DNA from: Podarcis raffonei
Taxonomy: Eukaryota; Chordata; Lepidosauria; Squamata; Lacertidae
Direction of reading: 5' to 3'
Assembly: GCF_027172205.1 (NCBI RefSeq)
Contig: NC_070611.1
Coordinates: 54,555,979 to 54,619,978 of the forward strand
Length of the DNA: 64,000 bases
Each line of letters opens with the position of its first letter. The first letter of the stretch is position 1. Made by a program: the position numbers and the translations under genes. Of the stretch, positions 1 through 10,700 are shown in pieces. The notes under the pieces were generated by a model. The model was not told where the DNA came from, searched no databases, and saw only the letters and a list, made by a program, of their open reading frames with translations.

Positions 1-305
1 CCTGTTTGGCTTTGGGCTGGACATAGCAGCTTCTAGGGCTGGAATCAGCTACTCTGTTCTGCTAGCAGAAGCCGGAGCAGGGACTCTTGCTGATGCAGTG
101 GGGCTTCCTCCACCCCATAATTCACTCTAGAGGGTTTGGAGATCTCGCAAAACAGCATGATTGGGGAGAAGGAAAATGCTTCCATTGGACAAGCAGAAAT
201 GCTTGCGCTGATTGAACAATCTCCTTAGCGCTGTGTTGAATTCCACCCAGAGTATATTTCTTTCTTATTTATTTATGCCATAAAATTGATAAACCACTTG
301 ATTGA

Positions 306-352
<47 letters not shown>

Positions 353-950
353 TTTATTTATACCCTGTCCATCTGGCTGGGCTTCTCCAGCCACTCTGGG
401 CAGCTTCCAACAAAATATTAAAATACAGTAATGCATCAAACATTAAAAGCTTCTCTAAACAGGGCTGCCTTCAGATGTCTTCTAAAAGTCTGGTAGTTGT
501 TGTTCTCTTTGACATCTGGTGGGAGGGCGTTCCACAGGGCGGGTGCTACTACCAAGAAGGCCCTCTGCCTGGTTCCCTGTAACTTGGCTTCTTGCAGTGA
601 GGGAACCGCCAGAAGGCCCTTGGAGCTGGACCTCAGTGTCTGGGCTGAACGATGGGGGTGGAGATGCTCCTTCAGATATACTGGGCCGAGGCCATTTAGG
701 GCTTTAAAGGTCAGCACCAACACTTTGAATTGTGCTTGGAAACGTACTGCGAGCCAATGTAGGTTGTAAAACAAAACAAAACAAAACATCTTGTCCAATT
801 GTAGCCTCACAGAATAGCTTCCTTTGCAATAATTTTCAAGCTCAGCCCTATTTTAACTAGACTAGAAGCTCTGTCTCTGTAAATTTTGCTCAATGAGGAA
901 GAATACCTGAGTCTTGCTTGGCTGAATAGGCTTCCTGATTTATTCCTCAG
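1..950. other. ADCK2 intron (left edge)
   Basis: No exon is recognised here. About half of the stretch (roughly 306-765) is an L2-like LINE 3' end on the minus strand. The remainder is unassigned intronic sequence. Confidence 0.6.
306..765 (-). mobile_element. L2-like LINE 3' end with (TAA)n tail
   Basis: Read on the minus strand, this encodes the end of an L2/CR1-clade ORF2 (LHWLAVRFQAQFKVLVLTFK, then a VVAPALWNALP block), followed by an AGAGTGGCTGG...GGGTATAAATA 3' UTR and a tail of about 15 TAA units (306-349). It is 5'-truncated. Copies of the same family lie near 22.7, 36.0, 38.8 and 57.3 kb. The subfamily name is not resolvable by eye. Confidence 0.8.
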
Positions 951-1079
951 GGGGAGAGAGTGGCAGAGTTAATCCTTCACCACTCCAGAGCTAACCGGTG
1001 CAAGGATGTGGAGAGATTCAAAGCTGACATGGCAGAGCTGGTGACAAAGGCCAGGGACAGCACTGTAGCTTTGGGAAAG
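951..1079 (+). CDS. ADCK2: ADCK2 exon (third from last)
   Basis: The exon starts after a pyrimidine-rich acceptor (tattcctcag) and ends at AAG|gtcagt. It encodes 43 codons beginning GERVAELILHHSRA and ending ARDSTVALGK, a helical segment of the ADCK2 C-terminal region. Confidence 0.9.
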
Positions 1080-2282
1080 GTCAGTAGCCCACATCAAAGC
1101 TTGGTCTTCTCTCTCGAGTTGCTGCGCGATAATTCAAAGTAGAAAATGCTTTATTCTACAGATTGCTCTAGTCTACCATAAGTGATAATCCCACCTCTAG
1201 GTGTACAATTTCTGATATGCAGGTGTCACACACTGATATATATAATTTTATTATGCATGCAACAAATTCCAAAAATTAAAACAATGAAAAACAATTACTG
1301 TTTCTTCTCTTGTTAAACCGACACTATATATAACTCTAAATATTCCAATATGAGTATAAAGTGCAAATATATGAATACATAAATCAATAAATGCAATATA
1401 TCTAGATTTTTATATCTCTGTATCACAGACAACAAGATGTAATAATGAGAGCCTACTGTATCAGACCAATGGACCATCTATTGCAGTTACAGTGTCTGGA
1501 TGAATGAAATGAATGACATTTTAAACCCCTTTGCATTCTAGTTCCAAGTAGCAAGCCTGCTGTCCAGTGTTTTCAAGTTACTGATGACGCATCAGGTGAG
1601 ATCATCTCTGTGTTAGGTTTATTCTTCTTCACAGCTGCACCAGGCCATGTCACCTGAAGGATGTTTAACCAGAGTTTAACTTGGAAAGGGGAACTTACTG
1701 GAACAGAAAAAGCTTGAAAGATTGCATATTCTAATCCTAGTCCAAAATTTAAAAGCACCAAAAAGCCTTAAAAATGAGACAGTGTTGTGCTCAGAAGCTG
1801 CTAGGTTTGCATTGAAACCCAGAAGTGTAAGTTAAATTGAATTTCCTTGCTCCTCTTCCCCATTCACACACATACTGGAAATTCTACACAGCCAGCTGGA
1901 TTGAACAGAATGTATAAGAATTCTAGGTTTAAATGTTAGAAGTGTTTAGCAGTGAACATATGAGAATAATCAATGAAAGCAACAGGGGAAAAAATATTTG
2001 CATTGTTAGGGATCTCACTATGTGGTCACATATACTGTAATCTCTTTCTTGCCTTGCAGAGCAAATAAGACTTGGTATTGATTTCTGTACAGCAATGATC
2101 CACGTTTACCTTCTTGATGTCTTTTGTGCTTCCAGGTAAAGCTGGAGAGCAACTTTGCCTCTGTGGTCTTTGCCATTATGGTTTTGGAAGGCCTTGGACG
2201 CTCGCTGGACCCTGAACTCGATATCCTCAAGGCAGCTAAACCTTTTCTAATCAAAGCTCCAAGTCCCCTCCTGGCACAGTGA
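951..2282 (+). CDS. ADCK2: ADCK2, last three coding exons (partial gene)
   Basis: This is the C-terminal end of aarF-domain-containing kinase 2, a mitochondrial member of the UbiB/COQ8-like atypical kinase family linked to coenzyme Q metabolism and lipid oxidation. Three exons join in frame: 951-1079 (43 codons), 1542-1595 (18 codons) and 2136-2282 (48 codons plus TGA), each with AG acceptors and GT donors. The joined reading includes SNFASVVFAIMVLEGLGRSL, which I recognise from the ADCK2 C-terminus. The catalytic part lies to the left of the window. Gene order ADCK2 then NDUFB2 on the same strand, followed by BRAF on the other, is as in human. Nothing looks broken. Confidence 0.93.
1080..2135. 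other. ADCK2 introns
   Basis: Two AT-rich introns flank the 54-nt exon at 1542-1595. I see no repeat, RNA gene or extra exon in them. Confidence 0.55.
1542..1595 (+). CDS. ADCK2: ADCK2 exon (second from last)
   Basis: A short 54-nt exon between cattctag and CAG|gtgaga encodes FQVASLLSSVFKLLMTHQ, matching the family motif just before VKLESN. It is too short to stand out as an open reading frame and is found from splice sites and homology. Confidence 0.88.
2136..2282 (+). CDS. ADCK2: ADCK2 terminal coding exon
   Basis: The exon follows the acceptor cttttgtgcttccag and encodes VKLESNFASVVFAIM... to a TGA at 2280-2282. It contains the well-conserved LEGLGRSLDPELDIL block. The last residues (KAPSPLLAQ) diverge from mammals, as expected at an unconstrained tail. 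Confidence 0.93.
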   Translation, partial: VKLESNFASVVFAIMVLEGLGRSLDPELDILKAAKPFLIKAPSPLLAQ

Positions 2283-2494
2283 CGGACACTGGTTAGGGTG
2301 GTCTTTTGAGGCCCTTTCATTAAAGAACTGCTCATTTGCTACTAGTCGGGTGGCTTTCAACCTCTACGTTTAAAACCGGAAGACTTGGCTGAGAACTGCT
2401 GTTCAGTTTATCCATATTGAGACCAGAACTGTTCAGGGGCTGAAACATCTCTATTTGCATTGTGATAATTGATATCTATTTCCATTACGGCAAG

Positions 2495-2625
2495 AGTGGG
2501 GAAACTGTAGCCCTCCAGGCATTGCTTGACTACAACTCCCATTATCTCTGACCATTGGTTGTGCTGGCCTGGGGCTAATGGGAGTTGGGGTACAGCAAGG
2601 TCTGGAAGGAGCCACAGGTGGTTTT
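2495..2625. mobile_element. Short palindromic element, copy 1
   Basis: An imperfect inverted repeat of about 130 bp: a GCCCTCCAGG...ACTACAACTCCCAT arm is followed by its reverse (ATGGGAGTTGGGGTA...GGAGCCACAGG). At least eight copies of this family occur in the window, which suggests a non-autonomous DNA element. Confidence 0.65.
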
Positions 2626-3101
2626 AGGGAATGCGGTTCTCCTGTAGTTCAAAGGAAATTACGGCCCTGCGTGGGTTGGGCTCCCTATCAAGTCACCTCT
2701 AGATAGGTGAGCCTACCAGAGACTGTTCCCCTCTCCCCAATATTGCAAGCTTTAAGGACATCATGCCTGTTTACAGCCTCAGCACTTGCCTTGCTCCATT
2801 GCCAAGAATCAGAAAGGTAAAGGCAGCTTATACATCAAACTGTATTTTCAGTATGAAAAGCAAACACTCTTCATTTAATATTGGTATGGTGCATGATAAG
2901 AATCTTGCCTATCTTCTGTTAAATTTGTCTAAAATGCGTTTGGAACATGACATGTTTGAAATTCCGTCTTGGTGCTCTTTGCTCTTATGCTGCTAAGCAG
3001 CTGCTTCTGTCCACATGGGGAATTAAAAAAATACTTGTTTTTACAAATGGAACGACTTGGTTCTAAATGTCACCTTTGATACTGGGGAAACCGGGTTTAT
3101 G

Positions 3102-3107
3102 AATAAA
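3102..3107 (+). terminator. Poly(A) signal, ADCK2
   Basis: AATAAA, the first canonical hexamer downstream of the ADCK2 stop codon on the plus strand. Confidence 0.55.
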
Positions 3108-3125
3108 CAGTTTTGAATGGGAAGA

Positions 3126-4527
3126 GGCCCTTTGTGTGGTTCAGCATTGCTTAGACGAAGAGGATGGCAGCCCCTCACACTGCTTTTCCGTGACGTATTG
3201 CTTGTGGCACGACACATACAATGGACTTGCCAATGAGCCACAGAGAAAAATGCCTGAACATTGCTGCGGAACTTGAGCTTGTTGCACCGTGTTGATATGA
3301 TGGACTACCCACTTGACAGGTCTGTAGTAGAAACTGTTCTGCATCTGCTCCACCTGGTCTGCAGGGCTGGCCTTAGAGGATGGTGTCCTTGACAGCTGCT
3401 GAGGCCTCAGAGCACTGACCTGAGTGCAACAAGGCAGCCGTCTTTTCTTTTCTAGATGGTGGCAGCACTGGGCACCCCATGCAGTTAGCACTCCTGGTCC
3501 TGTGCTGTTGTCCGGATGATGAGGAGCTGCTATTGCAACAAGTGGCAGCATGGCTAGTGGGCGCTATGGGGCATTTTGCCCAAGATGCTACTCCTCAAAA
3601 CCTGGAGCCAGCTTTGCTGGTCTCTGCTTACTTTTGACACTGAGAAACTCCAGACTTCAATTAGAATCACAGAGTCATAGAATTGTAGTGTTGGATCCCG
3701 AGGGTCATCTAGTTCAATCTTCAGTGCAGGAATCTGAACGAAAGCATCAAATGCTTTTAAATTAAACTAGGAAGGAGAGTCCACAGCCTCCCGAGGGAGT
3801 CCATTCCACTGTTGAGCAGCTCTTATTGTCAGAAAGTTTTTTCCGTATGTTTAGTTGGAATCTCGTGTCTTGTAACTTGAATCCACTGGTTTGAGTCTTA
3901 CCCTCCAGAGCAAGAGAAAACAAGCTTGTTCCATCCTCCATGTGACAGCCCTTTAGATATTTGAAGATGGCTATCATATCTCCTCTCAGACTCCTCCCTG
4001 CCCCCAGGCTAAACACACCCAGCTCCCTCAACCATTCATCATAAGGCTTGGTTTCCTCTGCACACGTTCCAGCTTGCACAGCATTGGAAATAGAAATAGC
4101 ATTGGAAATAGGCTTCCTGTGCTAAGCATAAGGTGGTTGGGGTGGCTTTCTCTAATTTTGCATTACGCCATGCCCACATGTCAGTCATTTAGTGACTGGT
4201 ACCCACAACTCTCCCCAAATTTGACATCTGCCCACTGGTCCGAAAAGGGTGGCGATCCCTGGTGCAGGGACCAGCTGATCCTCTGTCCAGGAACAGCCTG
4301 AAGCACAATGCAGACCCACTGTGAACCAGTTAGATCACAAGTGGATTGTGTCCTGCAAGCAGTTATGGTTCAGAATACTACCCTTCCAATTCTCAGATAA
4401 GCCATTGTCTGAAGATGGCCTCAGTGGGGCCATTTCTACAGCACTCAACATCACACTGCCTTGCACCTACAAACATTAGTAACAGCAGCTTTGTTCCAGA
4501 AGTGGGCTTATTCAGACGACAATGTTT
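3126..4527. other. Intergenic region, ADCK2 to vWA/DUF4537 gene
   Basis: Convergent tail-to-tail intergenic region. It holds a CR1 LINE fragment (3664-4078) and otherwise unassigned sequence, and must include the 3' UTR of the minus-strand gene. Open frames here (for example 3141-3551) show no family signal or splice context. Confidence 0.5.
3664..4078 (-). mobile_element. CR1 LINE 3' end
   Basis: The plus strand reads AATCACAGAGTCATAGAATTG...GAGGGTCATCTAGTTCAATC, the reverse of a CR1 3' UTR. It continues into the reversed end of ORF2, including a GAAGATGGCTATCATATCTCC block typical of CR1. The copy is 5'-truncated and lightly diverged. Confidence 0.8.
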
Positions 4528-4752
4528 TTATGGCAACAGTGAGGCACGCAGCACCAGGAGACTCTGCTCTCTGAGATACTGTTGGAGGTCTTTGTGTTTC
4601 TGCTCCTCTTTCTCCACCTGCTGGGACATCCGGTCCTGATTTCGGAGCTTTTGCAATTTGGCAGCTGCCTTCTCTTTCCTCTGTGTGTCCTGCTCCTGAG
4701 CTGCGGCTTCCAAGTTGTTTTGCATGGATTTCATTTTGTTCCTGAGCAGCTC
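4528..4752 (-). CDS. vWA/DUF4537 gene, terminal coding exon
   Basis: The acceptor is ccttttctgcag and the stop TAA at 4530-4528. It encodes the end of the coiled coil (ELLRNKMKSMQNNLEAAA... to LREQSLLVLRASLLP). A CATAAAAAC sequence overlaps the stop, but no canonical AATAAA lies close downstream on the minus strand. Confidence 0.78.
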   Translation of the reverse strand, partial: ELLRNKMKSMQNNLEAAAQEQDTQRKEKAAAKLQKLRNQDRMSQQVEKEEQKHKDLQQYLREQSLLVLRASLLP

Positions 4753-7700
4753 CTGCAGAAAAGGACACAAAAAAGGGACTTTAAGCTCTTTCCCCCCTTA
4801 CAGCGTATTTGCAGTCGAAATACGTACTGTGCAAATAAAGCAGTTCTGAAGACCTAATTTGACCTAATTTATCTGAGTGCAGAGTCAGGTTTTCCTTGGC
4901 TCAGAAGGTGGATTTTCTTGATGTGCAGGTAAACCTGCCCTGCTTGTCATCTCGCTCCATGTGATTAGAATATTTTGAGAAACTGGAGAAGAGCCAAAGA
5001 GAACAGCCCTCACCAGTCTTTTTTTCTCATGCTCATCAATTCTTTCCTGGTGTTCTGCCAGCCGCTTTTCCCTCTGCTTGCGCTGTGCCTTTAAGAACTC
5101 CAGCCTTTGTTCCTCTTTGTTCTTTAGGTCTTCCTGGAAGTGGGATTCCCCTCTCCCTGTCTCTGCTCTTGCAGCCTGCAGCTGTTTCTTTATATGCCAC
5201 TTGGTCCAGCTCCCAATGTTCTCCTGCTGCTTTTGAGAGCCTTCCAAGGTTCGCTGGAGTGACCTCTGCCTATTTTGAAGAGGTTCCAGAGAAAGTAAAG
5301 TGCCATTTAGTCTGTCATGCTCAGCCTGTTACATAAAACAGAGGATCTGCCTAAAGCAGTGGCGGACCTACATTTTGGGGGCCCTGAAGCTTGGACTGTT
5401 ACAGGGCGGGGGGCTTTGTGACCAGCAATGAGGTCTGGGTAACCCACTGTCATATTCTTCAATAGGGTTCCACAACAGATCACCACATTTTAAAAACAAA
5501 TTTACTACTGCTTCTCAGATTTTGCTTAAAATTGCTGTACTGCGGTACTTCAACACCTTTACATCAACTATGCTACTGACTCTCAAACATTGGGATTGTT
5601 GAAATATATACAGCAAAAAATTAATCAATTTGAGTTGTGTGGCTCAAATTGGGTCTACTAGGCCCCAAAATTTTAAGCAATGTGGACTGAAGTCACTTCT
5701 GGGGCCCCTCTAGGATGGAAGAGGTTCCCTTAACCCCTTCCATTCATTACCTCTTGTTGTCAAGCAGCAGCTCTCTTCTGAGGTGCTCCTCTTCCTGCCT
5801 CTGCTCCTCCTTACACTGCCTCTGCTCCATCTTCTGCCGTTTGAACTCCATCCTGGCTGTGTTGATGCCCATCTCTCTTGGACCATCTCGAGTCACCACT
5901 TTTGTCACTATTCTCTGAAAGGGAATGAGGGATTCCATCATGTTGGGATGGGTTTCTCTGGAGTGGACTAATCTCTTACTGGCTTTTGTTCCAAACTAAC
6001 ACCGAAATGCTCCTTCAGGTAAGTCAGGTCTGGTCATTCACTTAGAAAGGCCGAGACAGGGGGGTGTCCTCACCTGTATGGGAGGTGCACTGTGGCTTCT
6101 TCTGATGGGCAAAACCGATTTGACAGCAGAATAGTCTTCCTTCAGTGACTGGTCCACCCAGTTAAAGATTGCCTGGAGCTGGGAAGGATCTGCAGCGTAC
6201 GTCTTCCGAGAAGGACTCCTTTGGCATGGCTGGGCAGAAAGTGGGATTTTGTTGAACTGGGAAAGGGCTACCGTATGAAAAAAAAGTCCATGTTAGAGTG
6301 AGGCAAGTCATTAAAAATAACGGCACAGGTATACGAAGACTTTGATCTGATGAGACACATTCAAGAAAATGCTTGAATCTACAGAAACCTGAAAGTGACT
6401 AGTCAATCATTGTGGAAAACAAGACGCCAGGCTAGACCAGCCTTTGACTGGTCCAGGACGGCTCTTCTGGTTGTCAGCAGGAGGAAGCTGAATGCGCACT
6501 TGCTGGTTTGTGTATCAAGGAGCAGCCTGGGGGGTTGGCAGACAGGAAAGGGGAAGGAGCATGTGATGTGCCAACCATACAACTGATTATGCCAATCTGC
6601 TGGCTGATACACTCATATTTCAATACCTATTGGAAAGTCACTGTGAGACCCCAGATTGCCTTCATCACAGCTGCCTACCTCTTCGTCTTTGCTGTTTATG
6701 CTGAGTTAAGCATTTGTCTGTCTTGACAGCTACATCAACCATGGTGCCAGGGCCTTCCTGTGAAGCTTCTGACACTCCCTCTTTCAAATGGTCCTGTAAA
6801 ATCAATAAAGAATAAAAAGCTAAAGAGCACACAGGAGAGTGACAGTGATTGAAACACTAATTGACTTTGTGTGGTTGGGCTGGGAAAGCTTACTATACTG
6901 AGCTGAGTTTCTACAGCATCGTCACATAGGTACATGGCACATTATAAAGGCAACATTCTCCTGGAAATTTGCCTGTGATCTGACTATGATAGTGAATCCT
7001 TGGTCTTTTCAACAACGTTTATAATATTGTGTGACCGTGCTCTGGGGGAAAACAAATCCTTACCTAAGATAAAGGGACCAAGGATTATAATACTTTTGCA
7101 GCCATCATAAACATGCTGACATACCTTGTTTGGTTTTGTAAACTTGCTTTCCATCTGCTCCCGGGATTTTAAATCTGCAGTGGCATCTGCTTCCTTCAGC
7201 TTCTTGCTCTGTTCCTTCTCATTACTTCCTGAAATAGGAAGCCTTCCCTTTGAAAGCTGCTCTTCTATCTTTCTGCTCAGTTCTTCCTTTGTCAGTTGGG
7301 TTCCGGGGATCAAGGCATCATCTCGTTGCACTGTGCAAATGGGAGACCTAAAGGACTCCCAAGCCTGGAAGCAGCAGTGGCAAAGCGGGTGATGGGCAGA
7401 GCTGCAGCCAGCACCAACACAGCAGTCCTTTGGAATATCTTCCCAGTGCATCTCACCTAAATAGCTCTGCTGGCAAGGCCCTGAAGCTCTGTATCCAGGT
7501 GGCACAACATAGGGATAATCTGGATTCTGCTCCACTAACATCTGCCTGGCTGCTAATGGCATCTGAAGCTCAAGGACGATGCGTTCACTCAAAGAAGGAG
7601 GGATCTTCAGAGCAACAGCTGCAGACATGTTCTTAGTCCGCCCATTCCAGAAATTCACCAGCACTTTGCTGTTTTTAAAGGCTGTGAACAGAAATACATA

Positions 7701-10700
7701 TGAAACCATATTTTAGAAGCAAGCACAATGTATGCCACTCTGCTAGGACAGCAGTTGTATTCCACAAACCAAACCAAGGCACGGCTTCTGATTGGCTGCA
7801 GGAGCTTATGGACAATATGTTTTTAGGTAATCTTTGAATATTTTCCATTCTTTGTATACTTTCTGGTTTGAGAGCCCTCTTACTTTCCCCGTCATCTTTG
7901 CCAGTTCAAGGTATTCAATCAGAAGAGTCTGCCATTCTATTATCGTGGGCGCTGTTTCATTTTTCCAATTTCTTGCCACTAATATTCTGGCTGCTGTTGT
8001 TCTGTACATAAACAATGGTTTTATATCTTTTCTGATTTCCGCTGACATTATTCCTAGGAGGAAGGCTTCTGGTCTTTTTCTGAATGTAAATCTGAATAGC
8101 TTTTTGAATTTATTATATAATTTGTCCCAAAATTCCCGGATGACTGTGCAATTCCACCACATGTGTAAGTATGTCCCTGTCTCTTTTTTGCACCTCCAGC
8201 AGGTTGGTGATCTACCTTTATACATTTTAGCAAGTTTTGCTGGAGTGTGGTGCCATCTATAAAGCATTTTCATTACGTTCTCCCTAAGATTATAGCACGC
8301 CGTGAATTTTATATTCTTCCTCCATAATCTTTCCCATTGTTCCATATGGATATTATATCCAAGATCTTGTGCCCATCTCACCATTACAACTTTAACTTGC
8401 TCTTCTTTCACTTCTCATTCTAATAAATAGTTGTATATTCCTGAGATATGTTTTCCTTTATTGTGTTAGCTCTTTTTCAAACTTGGATGTTTCTTTTGTT
8501 GTGTTTTGTCATTAATAAAACGTTTAAATTAAAAGGAAAGGAAAAGGAAAGGGCACAAAACAAGCAGCACCTGAATGAGGCCCAGCCTCTGCAACCTGAA
8601 GGATCACGCCTGGACCGTATCTTTCACCTTTCTTGTCCCACGGAGCCAGGACTGCATCTCCTGGAGCTAAGGGCTGCCACCTGGCATCCTCATAATGGAT
8701 GACATCGTAAAGGGGCGTTTCTTGCATCTGACACAGGATCTTGCCTTTCCGGGACTGTCGAGATCTTTGGAACTCAATCAGAACGTGTTCTCTGGAGCCC
8801 TGCAAGATTAAGCCAGCAATGTTGCCACGTATTCATTCATTTATTAAATTTCTATACCACCCTTCATTCAAGGATTACTATATATATATATATTTGTTGT
8901 TTAGTCATTTAGTCGTGTCTGACTCTTTGTGACCCCATGGACCAGAAACACATAATATAGTAACACACAGTTTAAAAGGCCATAGATTGTTTAATTAGCC
9001 AAAGGCCTGGTTGAAGAAGGAACGTTTTCACCTGGCACCTAAAGGTGTATAAGGAAGGTGTCAGCCAAACCTGCCTGGGGGGAACATTCTACAAATGGGG
9101 AGCCACCACCAAAAAGGCCTTTTCTTGTGTTGCCACCCTCTGGCCCTCTCATGGAGGAGGCACAGAAATAAGGAACTCATATGATGGCATAGATAAAGAA
9201 ATAGTTAAACTTCCCTTCCTTGTGGTCTTGAGGGCAACCAGACATGGTACTGGTGAGCACCATCACAAAAACTCACTGCTTGTAATCTTACTTTATCTTT
9301 TGAGCCCCATTCCACTCCCCTTCCCCACCCCCAACAGAAAATGCAAGGATATCACTTCACTAGTTAACATTATTATTTTATATATAGCAGGCAGCATTTA
9401 AACATGACATCTAGATTCTAGATAATTAGGGTAAAAGGGAGTGAGCAAAACTATCTGCTAAAACCCATTTTGAGAAGCACTACTTTAGTTAAATGAACTC
9501 ACCTTAACCTCTTGGACAATGTGACCCAGATAGTAAAACCCATCTGTCTCTCTTCTGGCGAGGACTTGAACCCCCCTCTGCAAATTGTAAACCTCTGGAG
9601 ACCAGTCAACGAAATCCTCCTTTACTGGGCTCCAAGCACCCGAAGGAAATCTGCAGGTATAGAAAATTAACATGTGCCGGGACAAGATTGACGAAGGGTT
9701 CTGCAGAACCCCAAAGTTTACACATTATTTTGTGACATTTTGCTTGCCCTAATAAAAAGGTACGTACTGCCCGATGATGGATTTTGAACTTTTTCTTGTG
9801 GACCAGCACTGGCACCTTTACTTTTTACATATAGCTTTGCTTTTAGATGATTAGGATCACTCAGACTTATGTAAATCAAGGCTGAAGAAACATGGAAGCC
9901 GATACGGATTCAGTTGCCATTCTAAGGACTTACTAACCTAAAAGATCCACAGTCCTTAAACTTACCGTGCTGTAGCATGATGGCCTATCAACAGAGAGGA
10001 ACAGGGCTGCTTGCACATACAATCAGAGTGGCAAATGCTTTCACTGCAGCCAGGAATATCCTAGAAAATTGCGGAAATACAGAATCACAAAGTAGTAAGA
10101 GATCTGAAAGATCCATTACAATTACTTGCATTGTTAGGACTTCATGCCATCCTTTCCAACAATTTGATTCTCTCGATTTGCACATGCATGTCCATCACTT
10201 GACCGTTAAAATATCAAGCGATGACTTGCATGTCTAAAGGAGTCATCATAGATCTAAAGCCACAAAAAGATCTATGTAGTATTTCTGAGTGCACTTTTTT
10301 CCAATAGAGACTAGCTCACACATTTAGCTAACTGAAGACTGACACATCAAGCGATGAAAAATCAAGTGGTGCCCAGGCATGTATGAATGAGCCCTCAGAG
10401 TCAACGTTGCTTCATCCAATTTTCATTTACCTCATCAGAGCTGACACTGATTGCTTGAAAGGAACCACCAGACGCCTTGGCCACTTCCTCCATTATTTCT
10501 TGTGCCCCGTGTTCATTTCCCCCTCTGCTTCCTACCAAGTATACTATGTGCACTGGGTGCGCTTGCTCTGCCTCCTTAAGGTGACTACTGATTTCCTCCA
10601 CAGCATGCTCAGGTAGCCCACTGGTGAACAGGTACACTGCTTGGCAAAAGGGGTCTTCCAGCGCTGCTGCCACAGCCATCACAGGACTGGCCTCACTGCT

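Larger units (their letters stand above)
2283..3125 (+). other. ADCK2: ADCK2 3' UTR
   Basis: This non-coding stretch follows the ADCK2 stop. The first good poly(A) signal is AATAAA at 3102-3107, so the transcript probably ends near 3125. It contains one copy of the short palindromic element (2495-2625). Confidence 0.6.
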
